Shown piece by piece: positions 24,089-33,022 of a stretch of DNA of 64,000 bases. Position numbers and translations under genes: made by a program. This DNA comes from JADFOI01 sp965218935 (GTDB lineage Bacteria; Acidobacteriota; UBA6911; RPQK01; JADFOI01): positions 248,001-312,000 of the forward strand of contig CBDCMH010000011.1 in NCBI GenBank assembly GCA_965218935.1. The letters are read 5' to 3'. Under the pieces are notes generated by a model. It saw nothing but the letters and a program-made list of their open reading frames with translations. It did no database searches and had not been told where the DNA came from. The first letter of the stretch is position 1, and each line of letters begins with the position of its first letter.

Positions 24089-24850
24089 CTACTCCACCAC
24101 CACACATTTGTGAGTGGCCATATAGGTGTAGAGGGCAGCCGTGACCAGGTAAAGGAAAGGAAACAGGGGGACTTCCAATCCCGTCATCCTCACAGCCAAA
24201 TCGATAACGACGGCGGGAGTGAGACTGTACAAAGCAATGGTGAAGTACTGTTGGTAGGGCAAGCGAATATCGGCGCGGGCGGTGGCCAGTAATCCGATGC
24301 TGGTCAGGATCAGTGCCCAGAGACTCTTGGCCAGGATCGTGTAGACAAAAATCAGGGAATACGCAGTTGGGAAATAGGCCCACTTAACAAATCTGGTGAA
24401 GTCCTCCACTTCTCGAAAGAGCCAGTCCCTCCACAAATATGTTTGGGTCTGACCCAGATAGCGAAAATAGAGTCTCTCCCGAGTAAAGAGAACGCTGGGC
24501 TCTTCCAGCTGTTGCGGATCCACATACGTTCCGGTGGTATCAAAAACAAAAGTAATCAACTGTCTTCCCGGGTATTTTTTCACCAGGGGCTGATCGGACT
24601 CCACGAAGAGTTGCCCGTCTCGGACTTCCAGCGGAGGGAAGTTTTCTTGAGCCCAGCTCGATATTTCAAAAAATTCAGGTCCGTATTGCCAGGCAAAAAT
24701 TAGAGTCAGGATGGCAGCAACATGTGTAGCCATATAGAGCAGATAAAGGAGTGTTTGGCGCAGCACCTGTTCAAAGATGGTCCGATAGAAGGAAAAATCG
24801 GTGACGGCAGAGTAGGCCTGTCGATAGAAGAGCAATAGGAAAAGCAACAC
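24089..24850 (-). CDS. DUF1189-like integral membrane protein
   Basis: A 253-residue protein with hydrophobic segments at about 1-12, 32-53, 150-175 and 200-245, and a soluble domain between (PPLEVRDGQLFVESDQPLVK). This is the architecture of the DUF1189 family. The role is unknown. The GTG start (24848-24850) follows the TTAGTG edge of the family B element at 24852, and the N-terminus is shorter than usual. The element may have replaced the native start and upstream region. Confidence 0.68.
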   Translation of the reverse strand: MLLFLLLFYRQAYSAVTDFSFYRTIFEQVLRQTLLYLLYMATHVAAILTLIFAWQYGPEFFEISSWAQENFPPLEVRDGQLFVESDQPLVKKYPGRQLITFVFDTTGTYVDPQQLEEPSVLFTRERLYFRYLGQTQTYLWRDWLFREVEDFTRFVKWAYFPTAYSLIFVYTILAKSLWALILTSIGLLATARADIRLPYQQYFTIALYSLTPAVVIDLAVRMTGLEVPLFPFLYLVTAALYTYMATHKCVVVE

Positions 24851-24851
24851 T

Positions 24852-24965
24852 TAGTGCCTCGCTCCATAAGTACGATGCACATTGGCATCGCGTCGTCGTC
24901 GCTTCGCGAACTCGACGCCGTCGCGCTCGCCACAAACGCCATCGTATTCATGGAGGCCAGCACTA
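24852..24965 (-). repeat. family B inverted-repeat element, internally deleted copy (114 bp)
   Basis: Ends are TAGTGCCTCGCTCCATAAGT and, read inward from the right, TAGTGCTGGCCTCCATGAAT; both continue ACGATG. The middle, on the minus strand, contains GCGTTTGTGGCGAGCGCGAC and GTTCGCGAAGCGACGACGAC, the same core as the copies at 31969 and 58176. About 160 bp of the right half of the core is missing. It lies between the zinc-ribbon gene and the DUF1189-like gene. Confidence 0.8.
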
Positions 24966-24968
24966 GTG

Positions 24969-25676
24969 CTAGGGCCCGGCGTAATAAAGAAACCGGCTAC
25001 AGTTTTCACAGGTAATGATTCGTTGGTCAGTTCTGATTTCGGTGAACAGTTGGGGGCGCAACTTCACATGACAGCCTTGGCAGGATTGATCCTTGGCCTC
25101 AGCCAGTGCCACTCCATTTCGGACAGAAGCGATCCTTTCGTACTTTTGGGTGAGTTCCACAGGAATTTCTGCTTCCAGCTGACTCCGTTCTTTTCGCAGA
25201 TGGGCAATTTCACTTTCTGCCTGAGCAGCGGAGCCTTCCAATTGGCTTTGCCTGCTTAAAATTTCTTTTTCTTCCTTCTCGTGTTCCCTTTGCGCCTCCT
25301 GAACGACCTTCTCTCGCTCCTCAATCGCCAACATTCCTTCAAGAATCTGATCCTCTTTGGCCTCGATTTCCCGCTCCACACCTTCTATTTCATGGAGCAT
25401 AGCCTGATACTCCTTGTTGGTCTTCACCTCCATCAGTTGTGTCTTATACTTCGAGAGTTTGTCCCGCAGACTTGCCACCTCCAGCCCCAGTTCCCGCTGA
25501 CGAGACTCGTCTTCCTCGATCAGCCGCTCTTTCTCTGCGAGAGCTTGACGACTCTCTTCAAGAGTTTGATTGAGCGCCTCAATTTCTTCCGGAATCCGTT
25601 GAATACGCCCCTCAAGTTCGACGATCTTCAGATTCAGCTCCTGAAAACGAATCAACGGCCCTAACTGTGAATTCAC
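24969..25676 (-). CDS. coiled-coil protein with C4 zinc ribbon
   Basis: A 235-residue protein. Residues 10-185 are a long antiparallel-type coiled coil, with the conserved YKTQLMEVKTNKEYQAMLHE segment at its tip. The C-terminus is a zinc ribbon with two CxxC pairs (CQGC and CENC). This is the widespread family often annotated as a zinc-ribbon nucleic-acid-binding protein; it is commonly found near DNA-repair or RNA-metabolism genes. The molecular role is not settled. The upstream neighbour is the CAU tRNA, then rpoD. Confidence 0.9.
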   Translation of the reverse strand: MNSQLGPLIRFQELNLKIVELEGRIQRIPEEIEALNQTLEESRQALAEKERLIEEDESRQRELGLEVASLRDKLSKYKTQLMEVKTNKEYQAMLHEIEGVEREIEAKEDQILEGMLAIEEREKVVQEAQREHEKEEKEILSRQSQLEGSAAQAESEIAHLRKERSQLEAEIPVELTQKYERIASVRNGVALAEAKDQSCQGCHVKLRPQLFTEIRTDQRIITCENCSRFLYYAGP

Positions 25677-25706
25677 AGTGAGTTGCTCCTGCCTTTCCCT
25701 TGCTTA

Positions 25707-25780
25707 TGGGCCCAGTAGGACTCGAACCTACGACCGTCTGATTATGAGTCAGATGCTCTAACCAACTGAGCTATGGGCCC
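25707..25780 (-). tRNA. tRNA with CAU anticodon (Met elongator or Ile2)
   Basis: Read on the minus strand: acceptor GGGCCCA/TGGGCCC, D arm GCTC/GAGC, anticodon stem TCTGA/TCAGA with loop CTCATAA (anticodon CAT), T arm GTAGG/CCTAC with loop TTCGAGT. CCA is not encoded. It lacks initiator features such as the three G-C pairs at the base of the anticodon stem. Choosing between elongator Met and lysidine-modified Ile2 needs a covariance model. Confidence 0.9.
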
Positions 25781-25792
25781 ACGAAAAAAAGG

Positions 25793-25825
25793 CAAAAAAA
25801 AGGGGCGGTCAAACCGCCCCTTTTC
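25793..25825. terminator. bidirectional intrinsic terminator after rpoD
   Basis: The 8-bp perfect stem GGGGCGGT/ACCGCCCC (25802-25809, 25813-25820) has a 3-base loop, TTTTCTT on one side and an A8 run on the other. It serves rpoD (minus strand), whose stop is 6 bp away, and could also stop plus-strand transcription. Confidence 0.9.
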
Positions 25826-25830
25826 TTGCT

Positions 25831-27546
<1,716 letters not shown>

Positions 27547-27706
27547 GCCTCACCGACCTCCAAGTTGCCTCTGGATAAAACACCAGAGCTTAACTAACTT
27601 ATTATACTAAATCAAGGAGCCTGGAGTAGTGTTTGGAAAGCCTGTTCCCTGAAAAAGAATCGCTGCGAGCACACCGACTCGAAAAGTTCTCACAAGAACG
27701 GCTGCT

Positions 27707-27736
27707 TTGACAGGGTCTTGGCCTTGCCAGTATAAT
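27707..27736 (+). promoter_or_regulatory. consensus sigma-70 promoter for the rplU operon
   Basis: TTGACA (27707-27712) and TATAAT (27731-27736) with an 18-bp spacer are both perfect consensus. They lie 51 bp upstream of the L21 start. A strong ribosome-binding site AAGGAG follows at 27773-27778. No other promoter of this quality was seen in the window. Confidence 0.85.
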
Positions 27737-27787
27737 CACGGTTCTTCAAGATGCCGAAGGGCGGCTTCATTTAAGGAGAACGAGTCC

Positions 27788-28390
27788 TTGTACGCGATTA
27801 TCAAAGCGGGCGGAAAGCAGTATCGGGTGAGCGAAGGCGATCTGATTGATGTGGAGCGCCGGAGTGGAGAGGTCGGACAGGCAGTCGACTTCCCAGAAGT
27901 GCTCTTGGTCGGTGACCAGGAAACCCTCCATATCGGGAAACCGGTCTTGTCAGGAGCTCGCGTAATGGGGACCATTGCTGAGCAGGGGAAAGAAGCAAAG
28001 ATTATTGTCTTCAAGTTCAAGCGGCGCAAGAAATATAGAAAAAGACAGGGCCATCGACAGCTGTTTACTCGAGTCCGAATCGATCAAATCGAATTGGATG
28101 GCAAGAAGGCGCAAAAGCCGAAAGCTGAAAAGACCAAGAAGACGGTAACGGAAGAAAAAGAAACGAAAGAGGCAATCGCGAAAGCTCCAGCCAAGACGGT
28201 AAAGAAAGCTGTGAAGAAGGCGGCTGCACCGGCGAAGAAGAAGGCTGTAAAAGCTCCGGCGAAAGCCTCCAAGAAGGCCGCTCCCAAGGCGGCCAAGAAA
28301 AAGACGACCAAGAGTGCTAAAAAGACAGCAAAGAAGACTACCAAGAAGGCCGCTAAGAAGAGCACCAAGAAGAACACCAAGAAGAATTAA
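27788..28390 (+). CDS. rplU: ribosomal protein L21 with long lysine/alanine-rich C-terminal tail
   Basis: A 200-residue protein from a TTG start, 9 bp after AAGGAG; this gives the standard L21 N-terminus YAIIKAGGKQYRVSEGD. Residues 1-105 are a normal L21 (IVFKFKRRKKYRKRQGHRQL then FTRVRIDQI). The remaining 95 residues are an extension built from KKAAPKA/AKKTTKK-type repeats, like histone H1 or AlgP tails. Ordinary L21 is about 103 residues. The tail is in frame with no sign of sequencing error. Its likely use is rRNA or DNA binding, but that is inference. It is the first gene of rplU-rpmA-obgE-nadD-rsfS-rlmH. Confidence 0.95.
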   Translation: MYAIIKAGGKQYRVSEGDLIDVERRSGEVGQAVDFPEVLLVGDQETLHIGKPVLSGARVMGTIAEQGKEAKIIVFKFKRRKKYRKRQGHRQLFTRVRIDQIELDGKKAQKPKAEKTKKTVTEEKETKEAIAKAPAKTVKKAVKKAAAPAKKKAVKAPAKASKKAAPKAAKKKTTKSAKKTAKKTTKKAAKKSTKKNTKKN

Positions 28391-28402
28391 GGAGTAGCGA
28401 CT

Positions 28403-28660
28403 ATGGCACACAAGAAAGGGCTTGGGAGTTCCAAGAACGGTCGTGACAGCCAGTCCCAACGCCTGGGGGTCAAGCGATTCGATGGCCAATGCGTTACCGG
28501 TGGATCCATTCTGGTCCGGCAACGAGGTACCCCGATAAAGCCGGGAACGAACGTCGGCCGCGGAAAGGATGATACCCTTTTCGCAAAGATCGACGGGACC
28601 GTTAAGTTTCAAAATCGAGGCCACAGAGGCCGGTTCGTCCACATCGTAGCTTCAAACTAG
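28403..28660 (+). CDS. rpmA: ribosomal protein L27
   Basis: An 85-residue protein beginning MAHKKGLGSSKNGRDSQSQR, the unmodified bacterial L27 N-terminus (no Firmicutes-type cleaved leader). It then has RFDGQCVTGGSILVRQRGTP and GRGKDDTLFAKIDG. L27 reaches into the peptidyl-transferase centre of the 50S subunit. It lies 12 bp after rplU, the usual order. Confidence 0.98.
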   Translation: MAHKKGLGSSKNGRDSQSQRLGVKRFDGQCVTGGSILVRQRGTPIKPGTNVGRGKDDTLFAKIDGTVKFQNRGHRGRFVHIVASN

Positions 28661-28686
28661 CGCGAAACGAACAGTCAAGCCCGGAT

Positions 28687-29688
28687 ATGTTCGTTGATCA
28701 CGCCAAAATCCATGTTAAAGCAGGGGATGGCGGGAATGGTTGCATGGCCTTCCGAAGGGAAAAATATGTCCCCCGGGGGGGACCCAGTGGCGGAGATGGG
28801 GGCAAGGGCGGCGACCTTTACTTGCGCAGTACTGATCACCTCAACACCCTCACCGCGTTTAAGTATAAACAGCACTTCAAAGCCGGCAGGGGCCGACATG
28901 GGTCGGGGAAGAACCGCCATGGGAAAGGTGGGGAAGATTTGGTCATTGAAGTCCCTGTCGGAACTCAAGTCTACGACGAAACGAACAATGAGCTCCTTTT
29001 TGATCTGGATAGAGAAGGCCGTGTGGAATGTGGGGCAAAAGGAGGCCGGGGAGGACGAGGAAACGCCCGTTTCGCGACCTCAACAAATCAAGCTCCTCGG
29101 AAATTCGAATACGGCCAGCCCGGAGAAGAAGCGACCCTCATTCTGGAACTGAAGGTTTTGGCCGACGTTGGAATCGTCGGCTACCCCAATGCGGGCAAAT
29201 CGACGCTCATTTCGGTGATCTCAGCGTCCAAACCCAAAATTGCGGACTATCCGTTCACGACTCTGACCCCAAACCTGGGGGTAGTGGCCTATGGGGAGTA
29301 TTCGAGTTTCGTCGTGGCGGATATCCCGGGACTCATTGAAGGGGCACACCGCGGCAGTGGGTTGGGATACCAATTTCTGCGCCACATTGAACGAACCCGG
29401 CTACTGGTCCACCTGGTTGACGTTAGCGACAATGGTGAAAGCGATCCCGTCCATTCCCTTGAAACCATCATTAGGGAAATGGCACTTTACGATGCAGGTT
29501 TAGAGAAAAAGCCTGAAATCATCACAGCATCCAAGATTGATGTGGCTAATTCCGATAAACTCGAAAGCTTGCGATCCTATTGTCAGAAGAAAGCTCTCCC
29601 CTTTCAGAGCATCTCCGCCGTCACTGGAGAAGGGATTCCAGAATTGAAGAATGCGATTGTAAAGCAGCTGGAGGTCGAGAAAAATTGA
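28687..29688 (+). CDS. obgE: GTPase Obg/CgtA
   Basis: A 333-residue protein. The glycine-rich Obg fold spans residues 1-158 (RREKYVPRGGPSGGDGGKGG, GGRGGRGNARFATSTNQAP). The G domain has G1 GYPNAGKST, G3 DIPGLIEGAHRG, and an NKxD-equivalent region read as TASKID. That G4 (SKID rather than NKID) is slightly unusual. The long C-terminal extension of some species is absent. It binds the 50S subunit and links GTP level to ribosome assembly and growth control. The stop overlaps the nadD start. Confidence 0.96.
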   Translation: MFVDHAKIHVKAGDGGNGCMAFRREKYVPRGGPSGGDGGKGGDLYLRSTDHLNTLTAFKYKQHFKAGRGRHGSGKNRHGKGGEDLVIEVPVGTQVYDETNNELLFDLDREGRVECGAKGGRGGRGNARFATSTNQAPRKFEYGQPGEEATLILELKVLADVGIVGYPNAGKSTLISVISASKPKIADYPFTTLTPNLGVVAYGEYSSFVVADIPGLIEGAHRGSGLGYQFLRHIERTRLLVHLVDVSDNGESDPVHSLETIIREMALYDAGLEKKPEIITASKIDVANSDKLESLRSYCQKKALPFQSISAVTGEGIPELKNAIVKQLEVEKN

Positions 29689-30356
29689 AGATCGGCATCC
29701 TGGGTGGGACCTTTGATCCGATGCACCGTGGACACACCTACCTGGCACGCGCTGTTTCAACGGTTCTTGATTTGAATCGTGTCCTGTTCATGGTCTCTTA
29801 CTTGCCTCCCCACAAAGGGAAGCAGAAAATCACTAGCCCTTTCCATCGCTATGCCATGGTGGCACTGGACGTGCTCGATGAGGAGAATCTTTACCCTTCA
29901 CAGTGGGAATTGGATCGAGGAAAGTCATCCTACACCATCGAAACGCTTCAATACTTCACCTCTCACTATCCCCAACACCAGTATTGTTTCATAGCGGGAA
30001 GTGATTCCCTTAAAGAGATTCATTTATGGAAGGACTGTGATACACTTTTGAAAGAACATTGCTTTGTATTCGTCCAGCGACCGGGAGCTCAAGTCAACCT
30101 CGAGGAGCTGAAGATATCAGGTTCTCTGAGGCAGAGAATTCAAATCCTTTGCGAGCAGGACCAACCGATTATCCGTCCTGGCCAGTCCCTTCTGATGACT
30201 CTGGACGCTCCGGATATCAGCGCAAGTTCACTGCGGAAACTCATTGCCTCCGGAAAACGCCCCTCGTCGCAACTGATCTCTCCTTCTGTACTTCAATACG
30301 TCAAAAAGCATCGACTCTATGAAGAAAACCAAGACCCTTTTAAAGAAGGTCTGTGA
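29685..30356 (+). CDS. nadD: nicotinate-nucleotide adenylyltransferase
   Basis: A 223-residue protein from a TTG whose bases overlap the obgE stop (TTGA), giving the canonical start KIGILGGTFDPMHRGH with the nucleotidyl-transferase GTFDPxHxGH motif. The second motif, ISASSLRKLI, corresponds to the ISxTxxR site, with Ser at the Thr position. It converts nicotinate mononucleotide to deamido-NAD. Longer starts upstream would lie inside obgE. Its end overlaps rsfS by 38 bp. Confidence 0.93.
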   Translation: MKIGILGGTFDPMHRGHTYLARAVSTVLDLNRVLFMVSYLPPHKGKQKITSPFHRYAMVALDVLDEENLYPSQWELDRGKSSYTIETLQYFTSHYPQHQYCFIAGSDSLKEIHLWKDCDTLLKEHCFVFVQRPGAQVNLEELKISGSLRQRIQILCEQDQPIIRPGQSLLMTLDAPDISASSLRKLIASGKRPSSQLISPSVLQYVKKHRLYEENQDPFKEGL

Positions 30357-30678
30357 GGCCATTGAAAGTAAGAAAGGGGATGAGGTCACCATCTTGGATG
30401 TCTCGAAGATTTCCAGCTTCACCGACTTCTTTGTGATTTGTCACGGTAACAACAACAGGCAAAATCAAGCGATTTGTGACGAGATCATGGAAAGGTTAAA
30501 AAAGGAAGAACATCGGTTCCCTACCCACGTTGAGGGCTACCCACATGCGGACTGGATTTTGATGGACTATCTCGACTTCGTGGTTCATATTTTTTCCCCT
30601 CGGACTCGGCAGTCTTATAAGCTGGAAAAGCTTTGGGGCGACGGAGTTGAGGTCAAGCCGCGGGCGCTCACGGCGTGA
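30319..30678 (+). CDS. rsfS: ribosomal silencing factor RsfS
   Basis: A 119-residue DUF143/Iojap protein: core DVSKISSFTDFFVICHGNNN and DWILMDYLDFVVHIFSPRTR. It binds L14 on the 50S subunit and blocks subunit joining in starvation. Conserved partner order nadD-rsfS is kept, with 38-bp overlap. A perfect 9-bp hairpin (GGCGCTCAC/GTGAGCGCC, 30663-30683) overlaps the stop. Confidence 0.95.
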   Translation: MKKTKTLLKKVCEAIESKKGDEVTILDVSKISSFTDFFVICHGNNNRQNQAICDEIMERLKKEEHRFPTHVEGYPHADWILMDYLDFVVHIFSPRTRQSYKLEKLWGDGVEVKPRALTA

Positions 30679-30717
30679 GCGCCTGACATCAGACCCGCTG
30701 ACCGTCGGCCAGAGGCC

Positions 30718-30830
30718 GGAAATTCAAAATTCCAAACTGCAAATCCCAAACAAATCCCGAATTCAGAATTCAAAACTGGAAACTGGGACCTGGCAACTGG
30801 GACTTGAAACCTGAAACGCACGCGGAGCGC
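30718..30830. repeat. low-complexity tract of AATTCxAAA and AACTGGGAC units
   Basis: Seen: GAAATTCAAAATTCCAAACT, AATCCCAAACAAATCCCGAA, then AAACTGGAAACTGGGACCTG and GCAACTGGGACTTGAAACC, degenerate 8-10-base words. It occupies most of the rsfS-rlmH spacer. The same vocabulary appears at 43508-43683 and, briefly, at 31868-31905 and 4256-4324. After it comes a CTCTCCTTCTCTCC pyrimidine run. Confidence 0.75.
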
Positions 30831-30949
30831 GATTTTCTGCTCTCTCCTTCTCTCCTTCTCTTCTTCTCTCCGTGCGCGAAGCGCGCTCCGGCCTCTTCTT
30901 TGGGTTGCTGCCAAGTCAAAAATTCTGTATAAGGATAGATCTTTTTCTG

Positions 30950-31420
30950 GTGAGATTGCGATTTTTGTGGATTGGAAAGACAAAGGATCTATTGTTCCTC
31001 GAGGTGGAGGAGAAATATCTGAAACGAATTGAGCAACACCTCCCAGTCCAGAGAACAATGGTGCCCGACTTCAAGAAGAGCGCTCCACATCAGCGGGACG
31101 CTCAGATGGAGCGAGAGGCGCAGCAAATTGAAAGGAAACTGTCCCCGAAAACCTACCTGGCGGTTCTGGATAGCCTGGGAGAGGAGTTCACCAGTCCACA
31201 ATTGGCCTCTTCCCTGGCCGATCTTATGAACCGGGGAGTTTCAGAGGTAACCTTTTTGGTGGGGAGCCACTTGGGCATTCCCAAAAGGATTAAGGATCTT
31301 GCAGATCTAAAGTTGTCTTTGACAAAGTTGACGCTCCCTCATGAACTCGCTCGAGTCGTTTTACTCGAACAGATCTACCGGGCGGCAACCATTATCAAAG
31401 GCTTGCCTTACCATAAATGA
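30950..31420 (+). CDS. rlmH: 23S rRNA pseudouridine-1915 N3-methyltransferase RlmH
   Basis: A 156-residue SPOUT methyltransferase from a GTG start that yields the family N-terminus RLRFLWIGKTKDLLFLEVEE. The C-terminal knot HELARVVLLEQIYRAATIIK then GLPYHK is canonical. The SAM-loop reads FLVGSHLGIP where the usual form is (I/V)GGxxG, a noticeable variation. A longer frame upstream passes through the low-complexity tract and is rejected. It is separated from rsfS by the repeat tract. Confidence 0.92.
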   Translation: MRLRFLWIGKTKDLLFLEVEEKYLKRIEQHLPVQRTMVPDFKKSAPHQRDAQMEREAQQIERKLSPKTYLAVLDSLGEEFTSPQLASSLADLMNRGVSEVTFLVGSHLGIPKRIKDLADLKLSLTKLTLPHELARVVLLEQIYRAATIIKGLPYHK

Positions 31421-31432
31421 CGGAGGTTTCTG

Positions 31433-31786
31433 ATGCGAGCCAAAGATAAGAAGCTTTTTAGACAAGCGCTCCTGGAAAAAAGAGCAGAACTCATTAGCGT
31501 GGTTCAGAAGACAGAAGAGTACGGCCGCCAGGTCAACACTGAGGCTGTAGGCATGGATCTCGCCGATAAAGCTTCTAGCTCCTACACCAAAGAATTCATG
31601 TTTAGCAAAAGTGACAGTGACCGGCAACTTCTTCAGCAAGTGGTGGATGCTTTACGTCGGCTCGATAAAGGGGAATTCGGCGAGTGCATGAATTGCGGGG
31701 AGGCCGTAGAACGAAAACGACTGGAGGCCGTACCCTGGTCGCCTTTCTGTCTGGCCTGTCAGGCAGAGGCTGAAGCGAATACCTGA
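31433..31786 (+). CDS. DksA/TraR-type C4 zinc-finger protein
   Basis: A 117-residue protein with an N-terminal coiled coil (FRQALLEKRAELISVVQKTE) and a C-terminal C4 zinc finger CMNC-x17-CLAC. The coiled-coil tip has DLADKAS, close to the DxxDxA tip of DksA-type RNA-polymerase secondary-channel binders. The likely role is a transcription factor of the DksA/TraR/YbiI group. The C-terminus merges with the CTGACC repeat tract. Confidence 0.88.
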   Translation: MRAKDKKLFRQALLEKRAELISVVQKTEEYGRQVNTEAVGMDLADKASSSYTKEFMFSKSDSDRQLLQQVVDALRRLDKGEFGECMNCGEAVERKRLEAVPWSPFCLACQAEAEANT

Positions 31787-31857
31787 CCAGCTGACCTCCT
31801 GACCAGCTGACCAGCTGACCACCTGACCGCCTGACCGCCTGACCGCCTGACAAGTTC
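31782..31857. repeat. CTGACC 9-mer tandem tract
   Basis: Around eight imperfect copies of CTGACCNNC (CTGACCAGC, CTGACCTCC, CTGACCACC, CTGACCGCC). It begins at the stop of the DksA-like gene and resembles the first part of the tract at 1963-2083. It is followed by an AATTGGAGATTTGGAATTTT-type stretch to 31905. Confidence 0.82.
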
Positions 31858-31968
31858 CAGGATCCCTTTTCAGGTTCGAATTGGAGATTTGGAATTTTGA
31901 ATTTACGGTCTCCGGCCGGCGGTTTCGTAGGTTTTCTGCCTGAACCGTTATAGTCCCTGTGAGCTTCC

Positions 31969-32246
31969 TAGTGCCTCGTTTCATAAATACGATGACGTTT
32001 GTGGCGAGCGCGGCGGCGGCGAGTTCGCGAAGCGACGACGACGCGATGTCAGTGTACATCACGGAGGAGGAGCGACAAAGGAATCGATGCCGTCCCGCCG
32101 CCACCCTCCGGGCTGATGGAGATTGCGGGCGATCTCTGTGTCTCTCGTCGTCGCCGATGCCTCTGACATCGCCTCCTCCTCGCTCCTTGACCTCCCCTCG
32201 CAAGCCCCATTAGCAAACGTTACCGTATTTATGAAGCGAGGCACTA
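31969..32246 (+). repeat. family B inverted-repeat element, full copy (278 bp)
   Basis: Ends TAGTGCCTCGTTTCATAAAT and, inward from the right, TAGTGCCTCGCTTCATAAAT match for 29 of 32 bases including the following ACGxTxACGTTTG. TA lies on both sides. The core (TTTGTGGCGAGCGCGGCGGC to CTCCCCTCGCAAGCCCCATT) is closely similar to 58199-58430, and GC-rich. The short frames it contains are not convincing. The right end encloses the start codon of the comF-like gene. Confidence 0.88.
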
Positions 32247-32995
32247 CACTTCTCAGGCAACTCTTCCAAGCGTTTTTCTTCCCTCAGGCCTGCGTCCTTT
32301 GCCATGAATGGGTACTCAACCCAGATTGGAGCCCACTGTGCCAGGGCTGTTTCCTCCGCTTGGAACCTCTGGGGCAACGCATTTGCTACTCCTGCGGAAT
32401 TCCACTGCCGGGTGATGTACTGGGAATCCCTGGGACTTGCTCCCGATGCCGAACCCAGGGAAACCCCTTCGACTTCGCTCGTGCCTGCGGGAACTATCGG
32501 GGCCAGATGCGTTCCCTGATCTTAAAGTTTAAATTCGGGCATCATCAGAGATTGGCTTATCCTCTGGCGGCACTTCTTCAGAACTGCTATGAAAGAAGTG
32601 GGTTGGATCTGCAACCGGATTGGATCGTGCCCGTTCCACCTCACGTTCGAAGGAGAAAGGAAAGGGGTTTCGACCAAACCCTTACCTTAAGTCGCGCTTT
32701 GTCTGAAAGGTTAAATATTCCTGTCTTTCCAGGTCTTTCTCGCATCAAACCCACAGATCCCCAGTCCGGCCTCGATCTTAACAAGCGGCGGAAGAATCTT
32801 CGCAATGCGTTCAGGCTTTCTCAGGCCGACCGACTCTCAAACCAGAGCATCGTATTGGTCGATGATGTCATGACGACCGGGACCACGATCTCAGAAATCT
32901 GCAGGCTTCTCAGAGTGGAGACGAGTATCCACACCATCCTGGTCCTGACAGTCGCGCGGGTACCTTCGCTGTTCCGTTCTCATCCACATCAGTAG
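32231..32995 (+). CDS. ComF-family phosphoribosyltransferase-like protein
   Basis: A 254-residue protein. The N-terminal zinc-ribbon cysteines are CVLC, CQGC, CYSC and CSRC, then the conserved NYRGQMRSLILKFKFGHHQR and PVPPHVRRRKERGFDQ. The C-terminal PRPP-binding loop is IVLVDDVMTTGTT. ComF proteins are needed for DNA uptake in competent species and probably assist single-stranded DNA import. The only ATG in frame before the conserved region lies inside the right inverted repeat of the family B element. Either the element supplies the start codon, or translation begins at a non-ATG codon just downstream. Confidence 0.9.
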   Translation: MKRGTTLLRQLFQAFFFPQACVLCHEWVLNPDWSPLCQGCFLRLEPLGQRICYSCGIPLPGDVLGIPGTCSRCRTQGNPFDFARACGNYRGQMRSLILKFKFGHHQRLAYPLAALLQNCYERSGLDLQPDWIVPVPPHVRRRKERGFDQTLTLSRALSERLNIPVFPGLSRIKPTDPQSGLDLNKRRKNLRNAFRLSQADRLSNQSIVLVDDVMTTGTTISEICRLLRVETSIHTILVLTVARVPSLFRSHPHQ

Positions 32996-33022
32996 AGCAT
33001 TTTCTGTGCTATAAGATTGAGC

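Noticed and set aside
28677..28689. AAGCCCGGATATG at the obgE start as a family A end
   Set aside because: The match is only 9-10 bases and overlaps the obgE start region; could be chance.
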